Source: Hamadaea tsunoensis DSM 44101 (GTDB lineage Bacteria > Actinomycetota > Actinomycetes > Mycobacteriales > Micromonosporaceae). Taken from it: DNA of 64,000 bases. This document shows, one piece after another, positions 29,233 to 38,387 of this stretch. The stretch covers positions 34,726 to 98,725 of the forward strand of contig NZ_AUAX01000034.1 in the NCBI RefSeq assembly GCF_000428945.1, in the 5' to 3' direction. A program made the translations under genes and the position numbers. The number at the start of each line of letters is the position of its first letter. Position 1 is the first letter of the stretch. The notes beneath the pieces were generated by a model that worked only from the letters and a program-made list of their open reading frames with translations, was not told where the DNA came from and did no database searches.

Positions 29233-32200
29233 ATGTCGGTGCCCCAGGGCAGGATGGGTAGCGTGACGGATGTGCCAGAGCCGGGCTTCGGACCGGCGAC
29301 GCGCGAGTGGTTCGCGAGCGCGTTCGCGGCGGCGACTCCGGCGCAGGCGGGCGCCTGGCGGGCGATCGCGGCCGGGCGGCACGCGCTGGTGGTCGCGCCG
29401 ACCGGTTCGGGCAAGACGCTGGCGGCCTTCCTGTGGGCGCTGGACCGGCTGGCCCACGAGCCGATGCCGGCGCAGCCGCTGCAGCGCTGCCGCGTGCTCT
29501 ACGTGAGCCCGCTCAAGGCGCTGGCGGTGGACGTCGAGCGCAACCTGCGGACGCCGCTGACCGGGATCCGGCACGCGGCCGCCCGGCTGGGCCTGCCGGA
29601 GCCGGTGGTCGAGGTCGGGATGCGTACGGGCGACACGCCCGCGCAGGAGCGGCGGCTGTTCGCGCGGCGGCCGCCGGACATCCTCATCACCACACCGGAG
29701 TCGCTGTTCCTGCTGCTGACCTCGCAGGCGCGCGAGTCGCTGCGCGGCGTCGAGACGGTGATCATCGACGAGGTCCACGCGGTGGCCGGGACGAAACGCG
29801 GAGCGCACCTGGCGCTGTCCCTGGAGCGGCTGGACGCCTTGCTGCCCAAGCACGCCCAGCGTATCGGGCTGTCCGCGACCGTGCAGCCGACGGCGGTGGC
29901 CGCGCGCTTCCTCGGCGGCGCCGCGGCGGTGGAGGTCGTGCAGCCGCCGGCCTCGAAGACCATCGAGGTCGCGGTCGAGGTGCCGGTCGAGGACATGACC
30001 GCGCTCGACGAGGGTCGCCCCGACGACGAAGGGCCGCGGCGCTCGTCGATCTGGCCGGCCGTCGAGGAGCGCGTCTACGAGCTGATCCGGGCGCACCGGT
30101 CGACGATCGTCTTCACCAATTCGCGGCGTGGCGCCGAGCGGCTGTGCGCACGGCTCAACGAGCTGGCCGCCGAGCACATCGAGCGGTCGGTGGCGCCGCC
30201 GGCCGTGGTGATGGCCCAGTCGGGCACGGGCTACGGCGCGACACAGGTGATCGCCCGGGCGCACCACGGCTCGGTGTCCAAAGAGGAGCGCAAGCACATC
30301 GAGGAGGAGCTGAAGTCCGGGCGGCTGCCGGCCGTCGTCGCGACATCCAGCCTCGAACTCGGCATCGACATGGGCGCCGTCGACCTCGTCGTCCAGGTCG
30401 GCGCGCCGCCCAGCGTGGCCGCCGGGCTGCAACGAGTCGGCCGGGCCGGCCACCAGGTGGGCGCGGTGTCCCGCGGGGTGGTCTTCCCCACCCATCGCGG
30501 CGACCTGCTCACCGCGGCCGTGGTCGCCGACCGGATGACCACCGGCTCGCTGGAGTCCCTCGACTACCTGCACAGCCCGCTCGACGTGCTCGCGCAACAC
30601 GTCGTGGCGATGACCGCGCTCGACGACTGGAGCGTGGCCGAGGCGGGCGACCTGATCCGCCGGGCCGCGCCCTTCGCAGAGCTGCCCGAGTCCGCCCTGC
30701 ATTCCGTGCTCGACATGCTTTCCGGCCGTTATCCGTCGACCGCGTTCGCCGAGCTTCGCCCGCGTATCGTCTGGGACCGCGCGACCGACCGGATCTCCGG
30801 CCGCCCCGGCAACCAGCGGCTCGCGGTCACCAGCGGCGGCACGATCCCCGACCGCGGCCTCTTCGGCGTCTTCCTGGCCGCCAGCGACAAGCCGGCCCGC
30901 GTCGGCGAGCTGGACGAGGAGATGGTCTACGAGTCGCGGGTCGGCGACGTGTTCGCCCTCGGCTCGAGTTCGTGGCGGATCGAGGAGATCACGCCGGATC
31001 GCGTACTGGTGTCGCCGGCACCGGGGCAGCCGGCCCGACTGCCGTTCTGGAAGGGCGATCAGGCCGGCCGGCCGGTCGAACTGGGCAGGGCGCTCGGCGC
31101 GTTCCTGCGCCAGCCCGGCGACGCCTCGCATCTCGACCCGTCCGCCCAGGAGAATCTGCGCTCCTATATGGAGGAACAGCGCGCCGCCACCCGGCACCTG
31201 CCCGACGACCGGACCGTTCTGGTGGAACGGTTCCGGGACGAACTCGGCGACTGGCGCATCGTCATCCACTGCGTCCTCGGCGCGCCGGTCAACGCTCCCT
31301 GGGCGCTCGCGATCGGCCGGCGCCTCACCGAGCGGCTCGGCGTCGACGCACAGGTCCACGCGGCCGACGACGGGATCGTCATCCGGCTGCCGGAGGGCGC
31401 CGACGAGCCGCCCGGCGCCGGCGACTTCGCCTTCGACCCCGACGAGATCTCGATGATCGTCGCGGACGCGGTCGGCGGCTCCGCCCTGTTCGCGTCGCGC
31501 TTCCGTGAATGCGCGGCGCGCTCGCTGCTGCTGCCCCGCCGCGATCCCGGCCGGCGGCAACCGTTGTGGCAGCAACGGCAACGCGCGGCGCAGCTGCTCG
31601 ACGTCGCCCGCGACTACCCCGACTTCCCGGTCACCCTCGAGGCCGCCCGCGAATGCCTGCGCGACGTCTTCGACCTGCCGGCCCTGGCCGACCTGATGCG
31701 CGCGATCGGGTCGCGACGCGTACGGCTGGTGGACGTGGGGACGGCCAAGCCCTCGCCGTTCGCCCGGTCACTGCTGTTCGGCTACGTCGGCGCCTTCCTG
31801 TACGGCGAGGACGTCCCGCTCGCCGAACGCCGGGCCGCCGCGCTCTCGCTCGACCCCACGTTGCTCGCCGAGCTCCTCGGCCGCGTCGAACTGCGCGAGC
31901 TGCTCGACCCCGCGGTCATCGAGGCCGTCGCGCAACGCCTGCGCTGGGCCGATCGGCGCGTACGCGACGCGGAGGACACGGTCGAGGTCCTCCGCCAGCT
32001 CGGCGAACTGCGGATCAACGAGCTGGACGCGCTCGGCGTGGACCCGGCCTGGCTGACGGCACTGGAGCGGGCCCACCGGATCTCCGCCGTACGCGTCGGC
32101 GGCCACCCGTGCTACATCCTGGCCGAGGACGCCGGCCGGTACAGGGACGCGCTCGGGGTCGCGTTGCCGGTCGGGTTGCCGCAGGCGTTCACCGCACCGG

Positions 32201-33675
32201 TCGCGGATCCGCTGACCGACCTCCTCGCCCGGTACGCGCGTACCCACGGCCCCTTCCGCGTCGAGGACTGCGCCGAGCGGCTCGGTCTCGGGGTGGCCGT
32301 CGTCGAGCACACGCTGCGCCGGATGGCGGCCGTCGGCCGGGTCGTCACCGGCGAGTTCACGGCCGCCTCGGACGGCGGCCACGTCGAGTGGTGCGACGCC
32401 GAGGTCCTGCGACTGCTGCGCCGGCGTACGCTGGCCGCGCTGCGCAAGGAGATCGAACCCGTCGCGCCGCAGGTGCTCGGCCGCTTCCTGCCGCGCTGGC
32501 AGGGTGTCGGGCGCAGCCGCCGCGGGGTGGACGGCGTCGCCGACGTCATCGCCCAGCTGCAAGGTACGCCGATCCCCGCCTCCGCCCTCGAACGCCTGAT
32601 CCTGCCCGCCCGGGTCGACGGCTACCGTCCGTCCGATCTGGACGAACTGTGCGCGGCCGGTGAGGTCGTCTGGGCCGGGGCCGGCCCGATCGGCGGGGGC
32701 GACGGCTGGCTGGCGTTCGCGTTCGCCGACACCGCTCCGCTCGTCCTGCCGCCGCCGCTGGACCAGGAATGGCCGGCGGCGCATCAGGCGATCCTCGACG
32801 CGCTGCGCGGCGGAGCACTGTTCTTCCGCCAGCTGCCCGCCGGTTTCGAGCAGGCCGACCTGATCGGCGCGCTCTGGGACCTCGTGTGGGCCGGCCATGT
32901 CGGCAACGACACTCTGGGACCGGTGCGAGCATTGCTCTCCGGCGGTTCCGGGGCGCACAAGTCCCGCCCGGCGCCGGGACGGGCCCGGTACCAGCGGCCG
33001 GGGCGTACCTCGCTGACGACGCTCACCCAGGGGCCGCCGACCGTGGCCGGCCGCTGGCATCTCGTCGGCGAGCGCGACCTCGATCCGACCCGCCGCGCGG
33101 CCCTGCTCGCCGACGCCCTGCTGGAACGGCACGGTGTCGTCACCCGGGGCGCGGTCGCCGCCGAGGGCCCGCCCGGCGGCTTCGCGGGCGTCTATCCCGT
33201 GCTCGCCGGCCTGGAGGAGCGCGGCGCCGCACGCCGGGGCTACTTCGTGGAAGGCCTGGGCGCGGCCCAGTTCGCCCTCCCCGGCGCGGTCGACCGCCTT
33301 CGCGCGGAGGCGGCATCGGGAGCGGTGGTGCTGGCCGCCACCGACCCCGCGAATCCGTACGGCGCCGCACTGGAGTGGCCCGAAGGAGACGGCGGCCACC
33401 GCCCCGGCCGCAAGGCAGGCGCGCTGGTGGTGCTCGTCGACGGCGCTCTCGTCCTCTATGTCGAGCGCGGTGGCAGAACGCTGCTCTCCTTCGCCGCCGA
33501 CGGCCCGGCCCTGACCCAAGCCGCGGAAGCCCTGGCCCAATCCGTACGCGACGGTGCCCTCGGCGCACTCAGCGTCGAGCGGGCGGACGGCGAGGCCGTC
33601 CAGGACTCCGAGCTGGGAAACGCTTTGGAGAGCGTCGGATTCAAGGTGACGCCGCGAGGACTTCGCCTCCGCTGA
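29233..33675 (+). CDS. lhr: Lhr-type large ATP-dependent helicase
   Basis: Lhr is an SF2 DNA/RNA-DNA helicase induced by DNA damage in actinobacteria. The 1480-residue length fits full-length Lhr. Motif I APTGSGKT (about 55-62), motif II DEVH (about 178), motif III SAT, motif V ATSSLELGIDMG and motif VI QRVGRAGH form the two RecA domains (about 1-430); a winged helix and the Lhr core follow, and the C-terminal extension (about 850-1480) contains several winged-helix-like parts, ending FKVTPRGLRLR. ATG 29233 has GAGG 9 nt upstream; in-frame ATG 29254 and GTG 29263 are alternatives. Confidence 0.95.
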   Translation: MSVPQGRMGSVTDVPEPGFGPATREWFASAFAAATPAQAGAWRAIAAGRHALVVAPTGSGKTLAAFLWALDRLAHEPMPAQPLQRCRVLYVSPLKALAVDVERNLRTPLTGIRHAAARLGLPEPVVEVGMRTGDTPAQERRLFARRPPDILITTPESLFLLLTSQARESLRGVETVIIDEVHAVAGTKRGAHLALSLERLDALLPKHAQRIGLSATVQPTAVAARFLGGAAAVEVVQPPASKTIEVAVEVPVEDMTALDEGRPDDEGPRRSSIWPAVEERVYELIRAHRSTIVFTNSRRGAERLCARLNELAAEHIERSVAPPAVVMAQSGTGYGATQVIARAHHGSVSKEERKHIEEELKSGRLPAVVATSSLELGIDMGAVDLVVQVGAPPSVAAGLQRVGRAGHQVGAVSRGVVFPTHRGDLLTAAVVADRMTTGSLESLDYLHSPLDVLAQHVVAMTALDDWSVAEAGDLIRRAAPFAELPESALHSVLDMLSGRYPSTAFAELRPRIVWDRATDRISGRPGNQRLAVTSGGTIPDRGLFGVFLAASDKPARVGELDEEMVYESRVGDVFALGSSSWRIEEITPDRVLVSPAPGQPARLPFWKGDQAGRPVELGRALGAFLRQPGDASHLDPSAQENLRSYMEEQRAATRHLPDDRTVLVERFRDELGDWRIVIHCVLGAPVNAPWALAIGRRLTERLGVDAQVHAADDGIVIRLPEGADEPPGAGDFAFDPDEISMIVADAVGGSALFASRFRECAARSLLLPRRDPGRRQPLWQQRQRAAQLLDVARDYPDFPVTLEAARECLRDVFDLPALADLMRAIGSRRVRLVDVGTAKPSPFARSLLFGYVGAFLYGEDVPLAERRAAALSLDPTLLAELLGRVELRELLDPAVIEAVAQRLRWADRRVRDAEDTVEVLRQLGELRINELDALGVDPAWLTALERAHRISAVRVGGHPCYILAEDAGRYRDALGVALPVGLPQAFTAPVADPLTDLLARYARTHGPFRVEDCAERLGLGVAVVEHTLRRMAAVGRVVTGEFTAASDGGHVEWCDAEVLRLLRRRTLAALRKEIEPVAPQVLGRFLPRWQGVGRSRRGVDGVADVIAQLQGTPIPASALERLILPARVDGYRPSDLDELCAAGEVVWAGAGPIGGGDGWLAFAFADTAPLVLPPPLDQEWPAAHQAILDALRGGALFFRQLPAGFEQADLIGALWDLVWAGHVGNDTLGPVRALLSGGSGAHKSRPAPGRARYQRPGRTSLTTLTQGPPTVAGRWHLVGERDLDPTRRAALLADALLERHGVVTRGAVAAEGPPGGFAGVYPVLAGLEERGAARRGYFVEGLGAAQFALPGAVDRLRAEAASGAVVLAATDPANPYGAALEWPEGDGGHRPGRKAGALVVLVDGALVLYVERGGRTLLSFAADGPALTQAAEALAQSVRDGALGALSVERADGEAVQDSELGNALESVGFKVTPRGLRLR

Positions 33676-33706
33676 CCGGGCTCTCCCCCGCCGAAGAGCA
33701 CGCCGC

Positions 33707-33742
33707 GTCGCGTATTCCCAGAAGGTCGCGTATTCCCAGAAG
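33707..33742. repeat. Perfect 18-bp tandem duplication
   Basis: GTCGCGTATTCCCAGAAG occurs twice back to back (33707-33724, 33725-33742) in the 124-bp lhr/acyltransferase gap. Confidence 0.95.
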
Positions 33743-33787
33743 AAGGAAGAGCCACCGACGGCCTGAACGGAGACACGGGGTTTCTGA

Positions 33788-33793
33788 CATAGT
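33788..33793 (+). promoter_or_regulatory. -10 box for leaderless acyltransferase gene
   Basis: CATAGT 6 nt before the ATG at 33800; no ribosome-binding site precedes the ATG. Confidence 0.45.
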
Positions 33794-33799
33794 CGGAAG

Positions 33800-34948
33800 A
33801 TGGAAGAGCGAGCCCCCCGTGACTCCTATGTAGACTTTCTGCGGGCCGCGAGCCTCATCGTCGTGGTCCTCTGGCACTGGGCCTTCACCATCCTGACCTG
33901 GGTCGACAACGGCCCGGACGCCGGGCCGCACGCGACGAGCCCGCTCGGTTTCACCCACGGTTTCTGGCTCGCCACCTGGCTCTTCCAGGTGATGCCGCTG
34001 TTCTTCTACGTCGGCGGCTTCGTCCATCTCCGGTCGTGGGAACGGGCCCGGCGGCGCGGCGACACCCTGGGGCACTTCGTCTACCAACGGATCCGGCGGC
34101 TCGCCATTCCCGCCGCCGTGGTGCTGATGGCGTGGATCGCGGTCGGGACCGTGCTCGGCGCCTACTTCCATCTGGTGGGCATCGGGCGGGCGGTCACCCT
34201 CATCGTCAGTCCATTGTGGTTTCTCGCGGTCTATCTGATGCTGGTCCTGCTGCTGCCGGCCAGCATCCGCCTGCACGAGCGGTTCGGCAGCCTGATGCTG
34301 GTCTGGCTGGGCGGCCTCGCGATGATGGTCGACGTCGTGCGCTTCAACCTCGGCTACGAGCAGGCCGGCTGGCTCAACATGGTGCTCGTGTGGGGCCTCG
34401 CCCACCAGGCCGGCTTCTTCTACCAGCAGGTCGTCGACGCGCCTCGGCGTACGGACTGGGCGTTGTTGTGGGCCGGGCTGTTCGGACTGGTCGGGCTGGT
34501 CGGTTCGGGACTGTATCCCGGCTCGATGGTCGGCGTCCCCGGCGAGCGCTTCTCGAACATGGCCCCGCCGACGTTCGTCATCGTCGCGCTGCTCATCTTC
34601 CAGATGGGTGTCGTGGAACTGTTGCGCCCCACGATGATCCGGGTCCTCCAACGGCCGCGCTGGCGCCGGGCGAACGATCTCATCAACCGGTTCTCCCTGC
34701 CGTTGTACCTCGTCCACACGACCGGACTCGCGATATTTCTGTTCCTGGCTTGGCTACTGTTCGGTTACGAATTCACCGACCATACGGATCGTTCCGACAT
34801 CGACCTCCAGTGGTGGGTCACCCGCCCGCTCGCCGTCGTCGGCCCGCTGATCTGCACACTTCCGGTGATCGTCCTGTTCTCCAAGATCGGCGTACGCCGA
34901 GAGCACCGCGTACCGGCCGACGAACCGGAGCCCGTGGCGTCGACCTGA
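33800..34948 (+). CDS. Acyltransferase-3 family membrane protein
   Basis: A 382-residue polytopic protein starting RDSYVDFLRAASLIVVVLWH, the helix-1 Arg and helix His typical of acyltransferase-3 (OafA-like) enzymes that O-acylate surface sugars or lipids. About ten membrane segments follow (for example LWFLAVYLMLVLLLP, WALLWAGLFGLVGLVG, LYLVHTTGLAIFLFLAWLLF). The C-terminal tail is short and hydrophilic. The start is an ATG 6 nt after a CATAGT box, so the mRNA is probably leaderless. Substrate unknown. 30 bp separate it from the next gene, which has its own promoter-like box. Confidence 0.8.
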   Translation: MEERAPRDSYVDFLRAASLIVVVLWHWAFTILTWVDNGPDAGPHATSPLGFTHGFWLATWLFQVMPLFFYVGGFVHLRSWERARRRGDTLGHFVYQRIRRLAIPAAVVLMAWIAVGTVLGAYFHLVGIGRAVTLIVSPLWFLAVYLMLVLLLPASIRLHERFGSLMLVWLGGLAMMVDVVRFNLGYEQAGWLNMVLVWGLAHQAGFFYQQVVDAPRRTDWALLWAGLFGLVGLVGSGLYPGSMVGVPGERFSNMAPPTFVIVALLIFQMGVVELLRPTMIRVLQRPRWRRANDLINRFSLPLYLVHTTGLAIFLFLAWLLFGYEFTDHTDRSDIDLQWWVTRPLAVVGPLICTLPVIVLFSKIGVRREHRVPADEPEPVAST

Positions 34949-34966
34949 ACGGCCCTCCCGATCGGG

Positions 34967-34972
34967 TAACGT
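34967..34972 (+). promoter_or_regulatory. -10 box for leaderless SAM hydroxide adenosyltransferase gene
   Basis: TAACGT 6 nt before the ATG at 34979. Confidence 0.45.
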
Positions 34973-34978
34973 CGATTC

Positions 34979-35761
34979 ATGCCCGGATACGAGTGGATCT
35001 CCCTGACGACCGACTACGGCCTGTCCGACGGTTTCGTCGCGGCCTGCCACGGCGTCCTCGGACGGCTGGCGCCGGCCGTGCGTACCATCGACGTCTCGCA
35101 TCTGGTCCCGCCGGGCGACGTGACCCGGGGCGCCGCCGTCCTGGCCCAGACGGTCGCCCACCTCCCCCGCGCGATCCACGTCGGCGTCGTCGACCCCGGC
35201 GTCGGCACCGAACGCCGTCCCGTCGCCCTCGTCACGCCGCGCGGCCTGCTCGTCGGCCCCGACAACGGGCTGCTGCCGTGGGCGGCCGACGAACTGGGCG
35301 GGGTCACCTCGGCGTACCAGCTGACCAACCGGGCGTGGTTCGCGGCGAGCGTCTCGCGTACGTTCCACGGCCGGGACGTGTTCGTGCCGGTGGCCGCCCG
35401 GCTGGCGAACGGCGGCAAACTGGTCGACGCCGGCCAGGAGATCGACCCCGTCACCCTCGTACGCCTGCCCGACCCCGTCGTGGCCATCGGCGACGGATGG
35501 CTGGAGGCGGAGGTGCTGACGATCGACCGGTTCGGCAACGTGCAGCTGGCCGCGCCGAGCGAGCTGCTGCGCGGACTGCCCGGGCAGATGGTCGTCGGCG
35601 GCTGCCGGGCGATCAACGGCGCGACGTTCGCGGACGCGCCCCAGGGCGGGATCGTCGTCTTCCCGGACTCGGCGGACCGGATCGCGGTCGCGGTCAACGG
35701 CGGCCGGGCCGCGGTCGTCCTCGGCGTCACCCCCGGCGACGTCCTGCGCATCACCGCCTGA
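34979..35761 (+). CDS. SAM hydroxide adenosyltransferase (DUF62 family)
   Basis: DUF62 enzymes hydrolyse S-adenosylmethionine to adenosine and methionine and are related to SAM fluorinase/chlorinase. The 260-residue product has the N-terminal SLTTDYGLSDGFVAAC (SAM-binding Asp), the VDPGVGTERRP loop, the GPDNGLL motif and the C-terminal IDRFGNVQLA region. The conserved Asp-Arg-His catalytic set of hydroxide-type enzymes cannot be verified by eye, but nothing suggests a halogenase. ATG 6 nt after TAACGT suggests leaderless expression. Its stop codon lies in the first of three 20-bp tandem units. Confidence 0.9.
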   Translation: MPGYEWISLTTDYGLSDGFVAACHGVLGRLAPAVRTIDVSHLVPPGDVTRGAAVLAQTVAHLPRAIHVGVVDPGVGTERRPVALVTPRGLLVGPDNGLLPWAADELGGVTSAYQLTNRAWFAASVSRTFHGRDVFVPVAARLANGGKLVDAGQEIDPVTLVRLPDPVVAIGDGWLEAEVLTIDRFGNVQLAAPSELLRGLPGQMVVGGCRAINGATFADAPQGGIVVFPDSADRIAVAVNGGRAAVVLGVTPGDVLRITA

Positions 35762-35806
35762 TCAGACTCGTCACCGCCTGACCAGACGCATCACCGTCTG
35801 GTCAGA
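35747..35806. repeat. Three 20-bp tandem repeats spanning a stop codon
   Basis: Units 35747-35766, 35767-35786 and 35787-35806 share the core TCACCG(C/T)CTG-N-(C/T)CAGA. The first includes the last codons and stop of the DUF62 gene. Confidence 0.9.
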
Positions 35807-35830
35807 CCGGGAACGCGGCCGGGAAGGCGA

Positions 35831-35864
35831 AACGGCCGGGCGCGACGGTGCGCGCTCGGCCGTT
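35831..35864. terminator. Bidirectional terminator, DUF62 gene / clgR
   Basis: A 14-bp stem with one G-T mismatch (AACGGCCGGGCGCG with CGCGCTCGGCCGTT) between convergent stops. Confidence 0.8.
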
Positions 35865-35881
35865 CGAGAAACAGGGAACTG

Positions 35882-36364
35882 CTAGACGCTTTCGAGGGAC
35901 CGTCCGCCTGGCCGCCGGTTCGCGCTGCTGCGCGTCGCCGTCAGCGTCGTCCGCAGCGGCGAATCGTGGCGTACCGTGACGGACACCTGGCCATCAACGA
36001 TCTTGGTATCGGAGCCGACCCGCACTCCCGTACGCTTCGCGGCGTTCTGCTCGCCACCACGGCCGGCCGGGATGACCGGGCGAGGCGCACCGGACGGCGT
36101 ACGCGCGCCGCTGTCGATGCCGTCGAGCTGCTCGGCGAGCGCCATCGTGTCGCTCACCTCGCGCAGGACCTCGGAGAGCTGGGCACCGAGCGCGTCACAG
36201 ATCGACGCCAGCAACTCGGAGGAGGCTTCCTTCTGCCCTCGCTCGATCTCGGACAGGTAACCCAGGCTGACGTTGGCGGCCGTGGACACCTCGCGCAGGG
36301 TTCTGTGCTGGTGCTGGCGGCGACCGCGCAGGGCGTCGCCGATGACTCGTCGCAACAACACCAT
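35882..36364 (-). CDS. clgR: ClgR-type transcriptional activator (XRE family)
   Basis: ClgR activates clp protease and DNA-repair genes in actinobacteria and is itself Clp-degraded. The 160-residue product has the diagnostic N-terminus VLLRRVIGDALR and an XRE helix-turn-helix (RTLREVSTAANVSLGYLSEIERGQKEAS, about 23-50), then a variable C-terminus. ATG 36364 is preferred over GTG 36367; GGGGGTG precedes it. It lies downstream of pncC, the classic cinA-clgR neighbourhood. GTTCGC-N7-GCG on the minus strand at 36421-36436 is a near-match to ClgR sites (spacing is off), so autoregulation is only a guess. Confidence 0.88.
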   Translation of the reverse strand: MVLLRRVIGDALRGRRQHQHRTLREVSTAANVSLGYLSEIERGQKEASSELLASICDALGAQLSEVLREVSDTMALAEQLDGIDSGARTPSGAPRPVIPAGRGGEQNAAKRTGVRVGSDTKIVDGQVSVTVRHDSPLRTTLTATRSSANRRPGGRSLESV

Positions 36365-36487
36365 CACACACCCCCTAGCAGAGCGAAAATCGGGGACTCA
36401 CCGGCACCCGTGGCGATCTCCGCTAACCTTGCGAACCCGCCCTGGATACCGTTTGCCGCCGGTTGTCACCGACGGCTGATTATGACC

Positions 36488-36958
36488 CTACCTCTTGTCG
36501 AGAGCCTCAGCCAGCAGCTTCAGCGCCTCCGCCACGGCCTGTGCCCGAACCGTCGCTCGATCGCCGTTCAGCCGCAGCCCACGTACCGTGCCAATACCGG
36601 CGGGTCCGGCGAGTCCGACGAATACTGTTCCGGGCGTCACACCGTCCTGCGGATCGGGACCGGCCACTCCCGTCGTACCGAGTCCCCAGTCGGCACCACA
36701 GGCCTGAGCTGCTCCTTTGGCCAGCTCCGCGGCCACGTCGGGATCCACCGGGCCACGCTCGGCCAGCAGGTCCGCATCGACCCCGGCCAGCTTCGCCTTG
36801 AGATCTGTCGCGTACACGACCAGGCCGCCGCGGAACACCCGCGAGACCCCGGGCACCTCGACCAGCGTCGCCGCCAGCAGGCCGCCGGTCAGCGACTCGG
36901 CGACGGCCAGCGTCTCCCCGCGGGCCAGCAGGGCCGCCACGATCTCCTCGGTGTTCAC
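36488..36958 (-). CDS. pncC: Nicotinamide-nucleotide amidohydrolase, short CinA (PncC)
   Basis: PncC deamidates NMN in pyridine nucleotide recycling; in actinobacteria the short CinA C-domain protein precedes clgR. The 156-residue product has AESLTGGLLAATLVEVPG, the FRGGLVVYATDLKAKL region and GTTGVAGPDPQDGVTPGTVFVG, all CinA-C features. The GTG start at 36958 overlaps the nat stop by 4 bp (GTGA), so translation is coupled. The longer frame to 37009 lies in nat. Confidence 0.9.
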   Translation of the reverse strand: MNTEEIVAALLARGETLAVAESLTGGLLAATLVEVPGVSRVFRGGLVVYATDLKAKLAGVDADLLAERGPVDPDVAAELAKGAAQACGADWGLGTTGVAGPDPQDGVTPGTVFVGLAGPAGIGTVRGLRLNGDRATVRAQAVAEALKLLAEALDKR

Positions 36959-37791
36959 TCCGCCGTCCTTTCGCGGTACGCCTGGTCGTCCACGAGTACG
37001 CGCTTCCACAACTCGTCCACGTCGACGCCGACGAGATCGAGCCCGAACACGCCGGTCAGGATGGCCACGAGTTCGTCGACCGAGTCGATCTCCCGTTTCG
37101 CCTTGCCGTCCGCGTCGAACCGGATCAGATGCCGCCCGCGGACCATGTCCACGCCGCCCTCGTCCCGGCGCTGGACCGACAGCGTCCGGACGAACCCGGA
37201 CTCCGGCGAGGTCGACAGCTCGGTGTGCTTGGCGAGGAAGTCCTCCGGCCCCAACGCGACCGGGCCGAAGTCCATTCCCCGGAACGAGGCGTCCGCGGTG
37301 TGCGTGAAATGCCAGCCGCCCTCGACGACGGTCGACGGCTCCAGCCCGAACGTGAACGGACCCTGCCGGAACACCCCGGTACGCAGCGGCAGCGGATCGT
37401 GCAGCGCGTCGCCCAGACCTGCGTCGACGAACCAGGTCCCGTCCGGGCTGTCCTCGTCCGGCAGACCGGAGACGGTCAGGGCGAGGTGGTTGGCCGTCGC
37501 GCCGACCGGCTGCTCGTCGCCGTGCACGCCGCCGATGTGCCAGGTCACGGCGTACCCGAGGCTGGTCAGGAGGGTCGCGAAGGCGCCGTTGAGCTGGTAG
37601 CAGTAGCCGCCGCGGCCCTGCCCGATCCGGGCGATCGACTCGGCCGGGTCGATACCGGGCGGGTCACCCAGGTAGATGTCGATCGCCTCGTACGGGATCC
37701 GCTCGACCTGGGCCCGGTGCAACGCGCGCAGGCCGGCGGCGCTGGGCGCGCCCGGATCGTCGATACCGAGCCGCGCCAGATACGCCCGCAT
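36955..37791 (-). CDS. Arylamine N-acetyltransferase (NAT)
   Basis: Transfers acetyl or other acyl groups from CoA to arylamines. The 278-residue product carries the NAT catalytic triad: Cys in GRGGYCYQLNGAF (about residue 64), His in NHLALTVS (about 104) and Asp in FVDAGLGD (about 123). The ATG overlaps the pgsA stop by 1 bp (TAATG), so it is translationally coupled between pgsA and pncC, an unusual partner set with no evident pathway link. Confidence 0.92.
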   Translation of the reverse strand: MRAYLARLGIDDPGAPSAAGLRALHRAQVERIPYEAIDIYLGDPPGIDPAESIARIGQGRGGYCYQLNGAFATLLTSLGYAVTWHIGGVHGDEQPVGATANHLALTVSGLPDEDSPDGTWFVDAGLGDALHDPLPLRTGVFRQGPFTFGLEPSTVVEGGWHFTHTADASFRGMDFGPVALGPEDFLAKHTELSTSPESGFVRTLSVQRRDEGGVDMVRGRHLIRFDADGKAKREIDSVDELVAILTGVFGLDLVGVDVDELWKRVLVDDQAYRERTAE

Positions 37792-38387
37792 TACGCCCCC
37801 TGTTTCGCCGCCGCCCTCAGCCTCAGCGCGGTCACCACGTAGTCGATTCCGGTGATCACGGTAACCAGCAGGGCGGCACCCATCAACCAGGTTCCGACGG
37901 ACGCCAGCGGCTCGCCGAACGGCCACAGGTACCAGGCGATGGCGGCGATCTGCAGGACGGTCTTGAGCTTCCCGCCCCGGCTGGCCGCGATCACCCCGTA
38001 GCGGATCACCCAGAACCGCAGGGCCGTGATGCCCCATTCGCGGACGAGGATGACGATGGTCACCCACCACGGCAGCGCGCCGTAGATCGACAGCAGGATC
38101 AGCGCGGACCCGGTGAGGGCCTTGTCGGCGATCGGATCGGCGACCTTGCCGAAGGACGTGACGAGGCCGAACCGGCGGGCGATCCAGCCGTCGACGAAGT
38201 CGGTGAGCGAAGCGATGCCGAAGGCGAACGCGGCCGCGATCCGCCAGCCCGGGTCGGTCATGCCGGAGATGATCACGAAGATCACGAACACCGGCACGAG
38301 CACGATCCGCAGCACGGTCAGCACGTTGGCGGCGTTGAGCACCGGGACCTTGGCGCGCTCCTGCACAGCCGAAACGTTAGCGGCCAC
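37791..38387 (-). CDS. pgsA: CDP-alcohol phosphatidyltransferase, PgsA-type
   Basis: Makes phosphatidylglycerophosphate (or a related phospholipid) from CDP-diacylglycerol at the membrane. The 198-residue protein has the CDP-alcohol motif ([11 protein letters not shown] then [10 protein letters not shown]-x2-DG-x2-AR-x8-G-x3-D-x3-D) and several membrane helices. Start GTG at 38387; its N-terminus overlaps the rimO end by 11 bp. Related enzymes make phosphatidylinositol phosphate, so the exact product is not certain. Confidence 0.88.
   Translation of the reverse strand: MAANVSAVQERAKVPVLNAANVLTVLRIVLVPVFVIFVIISGMTDPGWRIAAAFAFGIASLTDFVDGWIARRFGLVTSFGKVADPIADKALTGSALILLSIYGALPWWVTIVILVREWGITALRFWVIRYGVIAASRGGKLKTVLQIAAIAWYLWPFGEPLASVGTWLMGAALLVTVITGIDYVVTALRLRAAAKQGA

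Noticed and set aside
34979..35761. SAM fluorinase/chlorinase
   Set aside because: The sequence fits the common DUF62 hydroxide enzymes, and no halogen-metabolite genes lie nearby.
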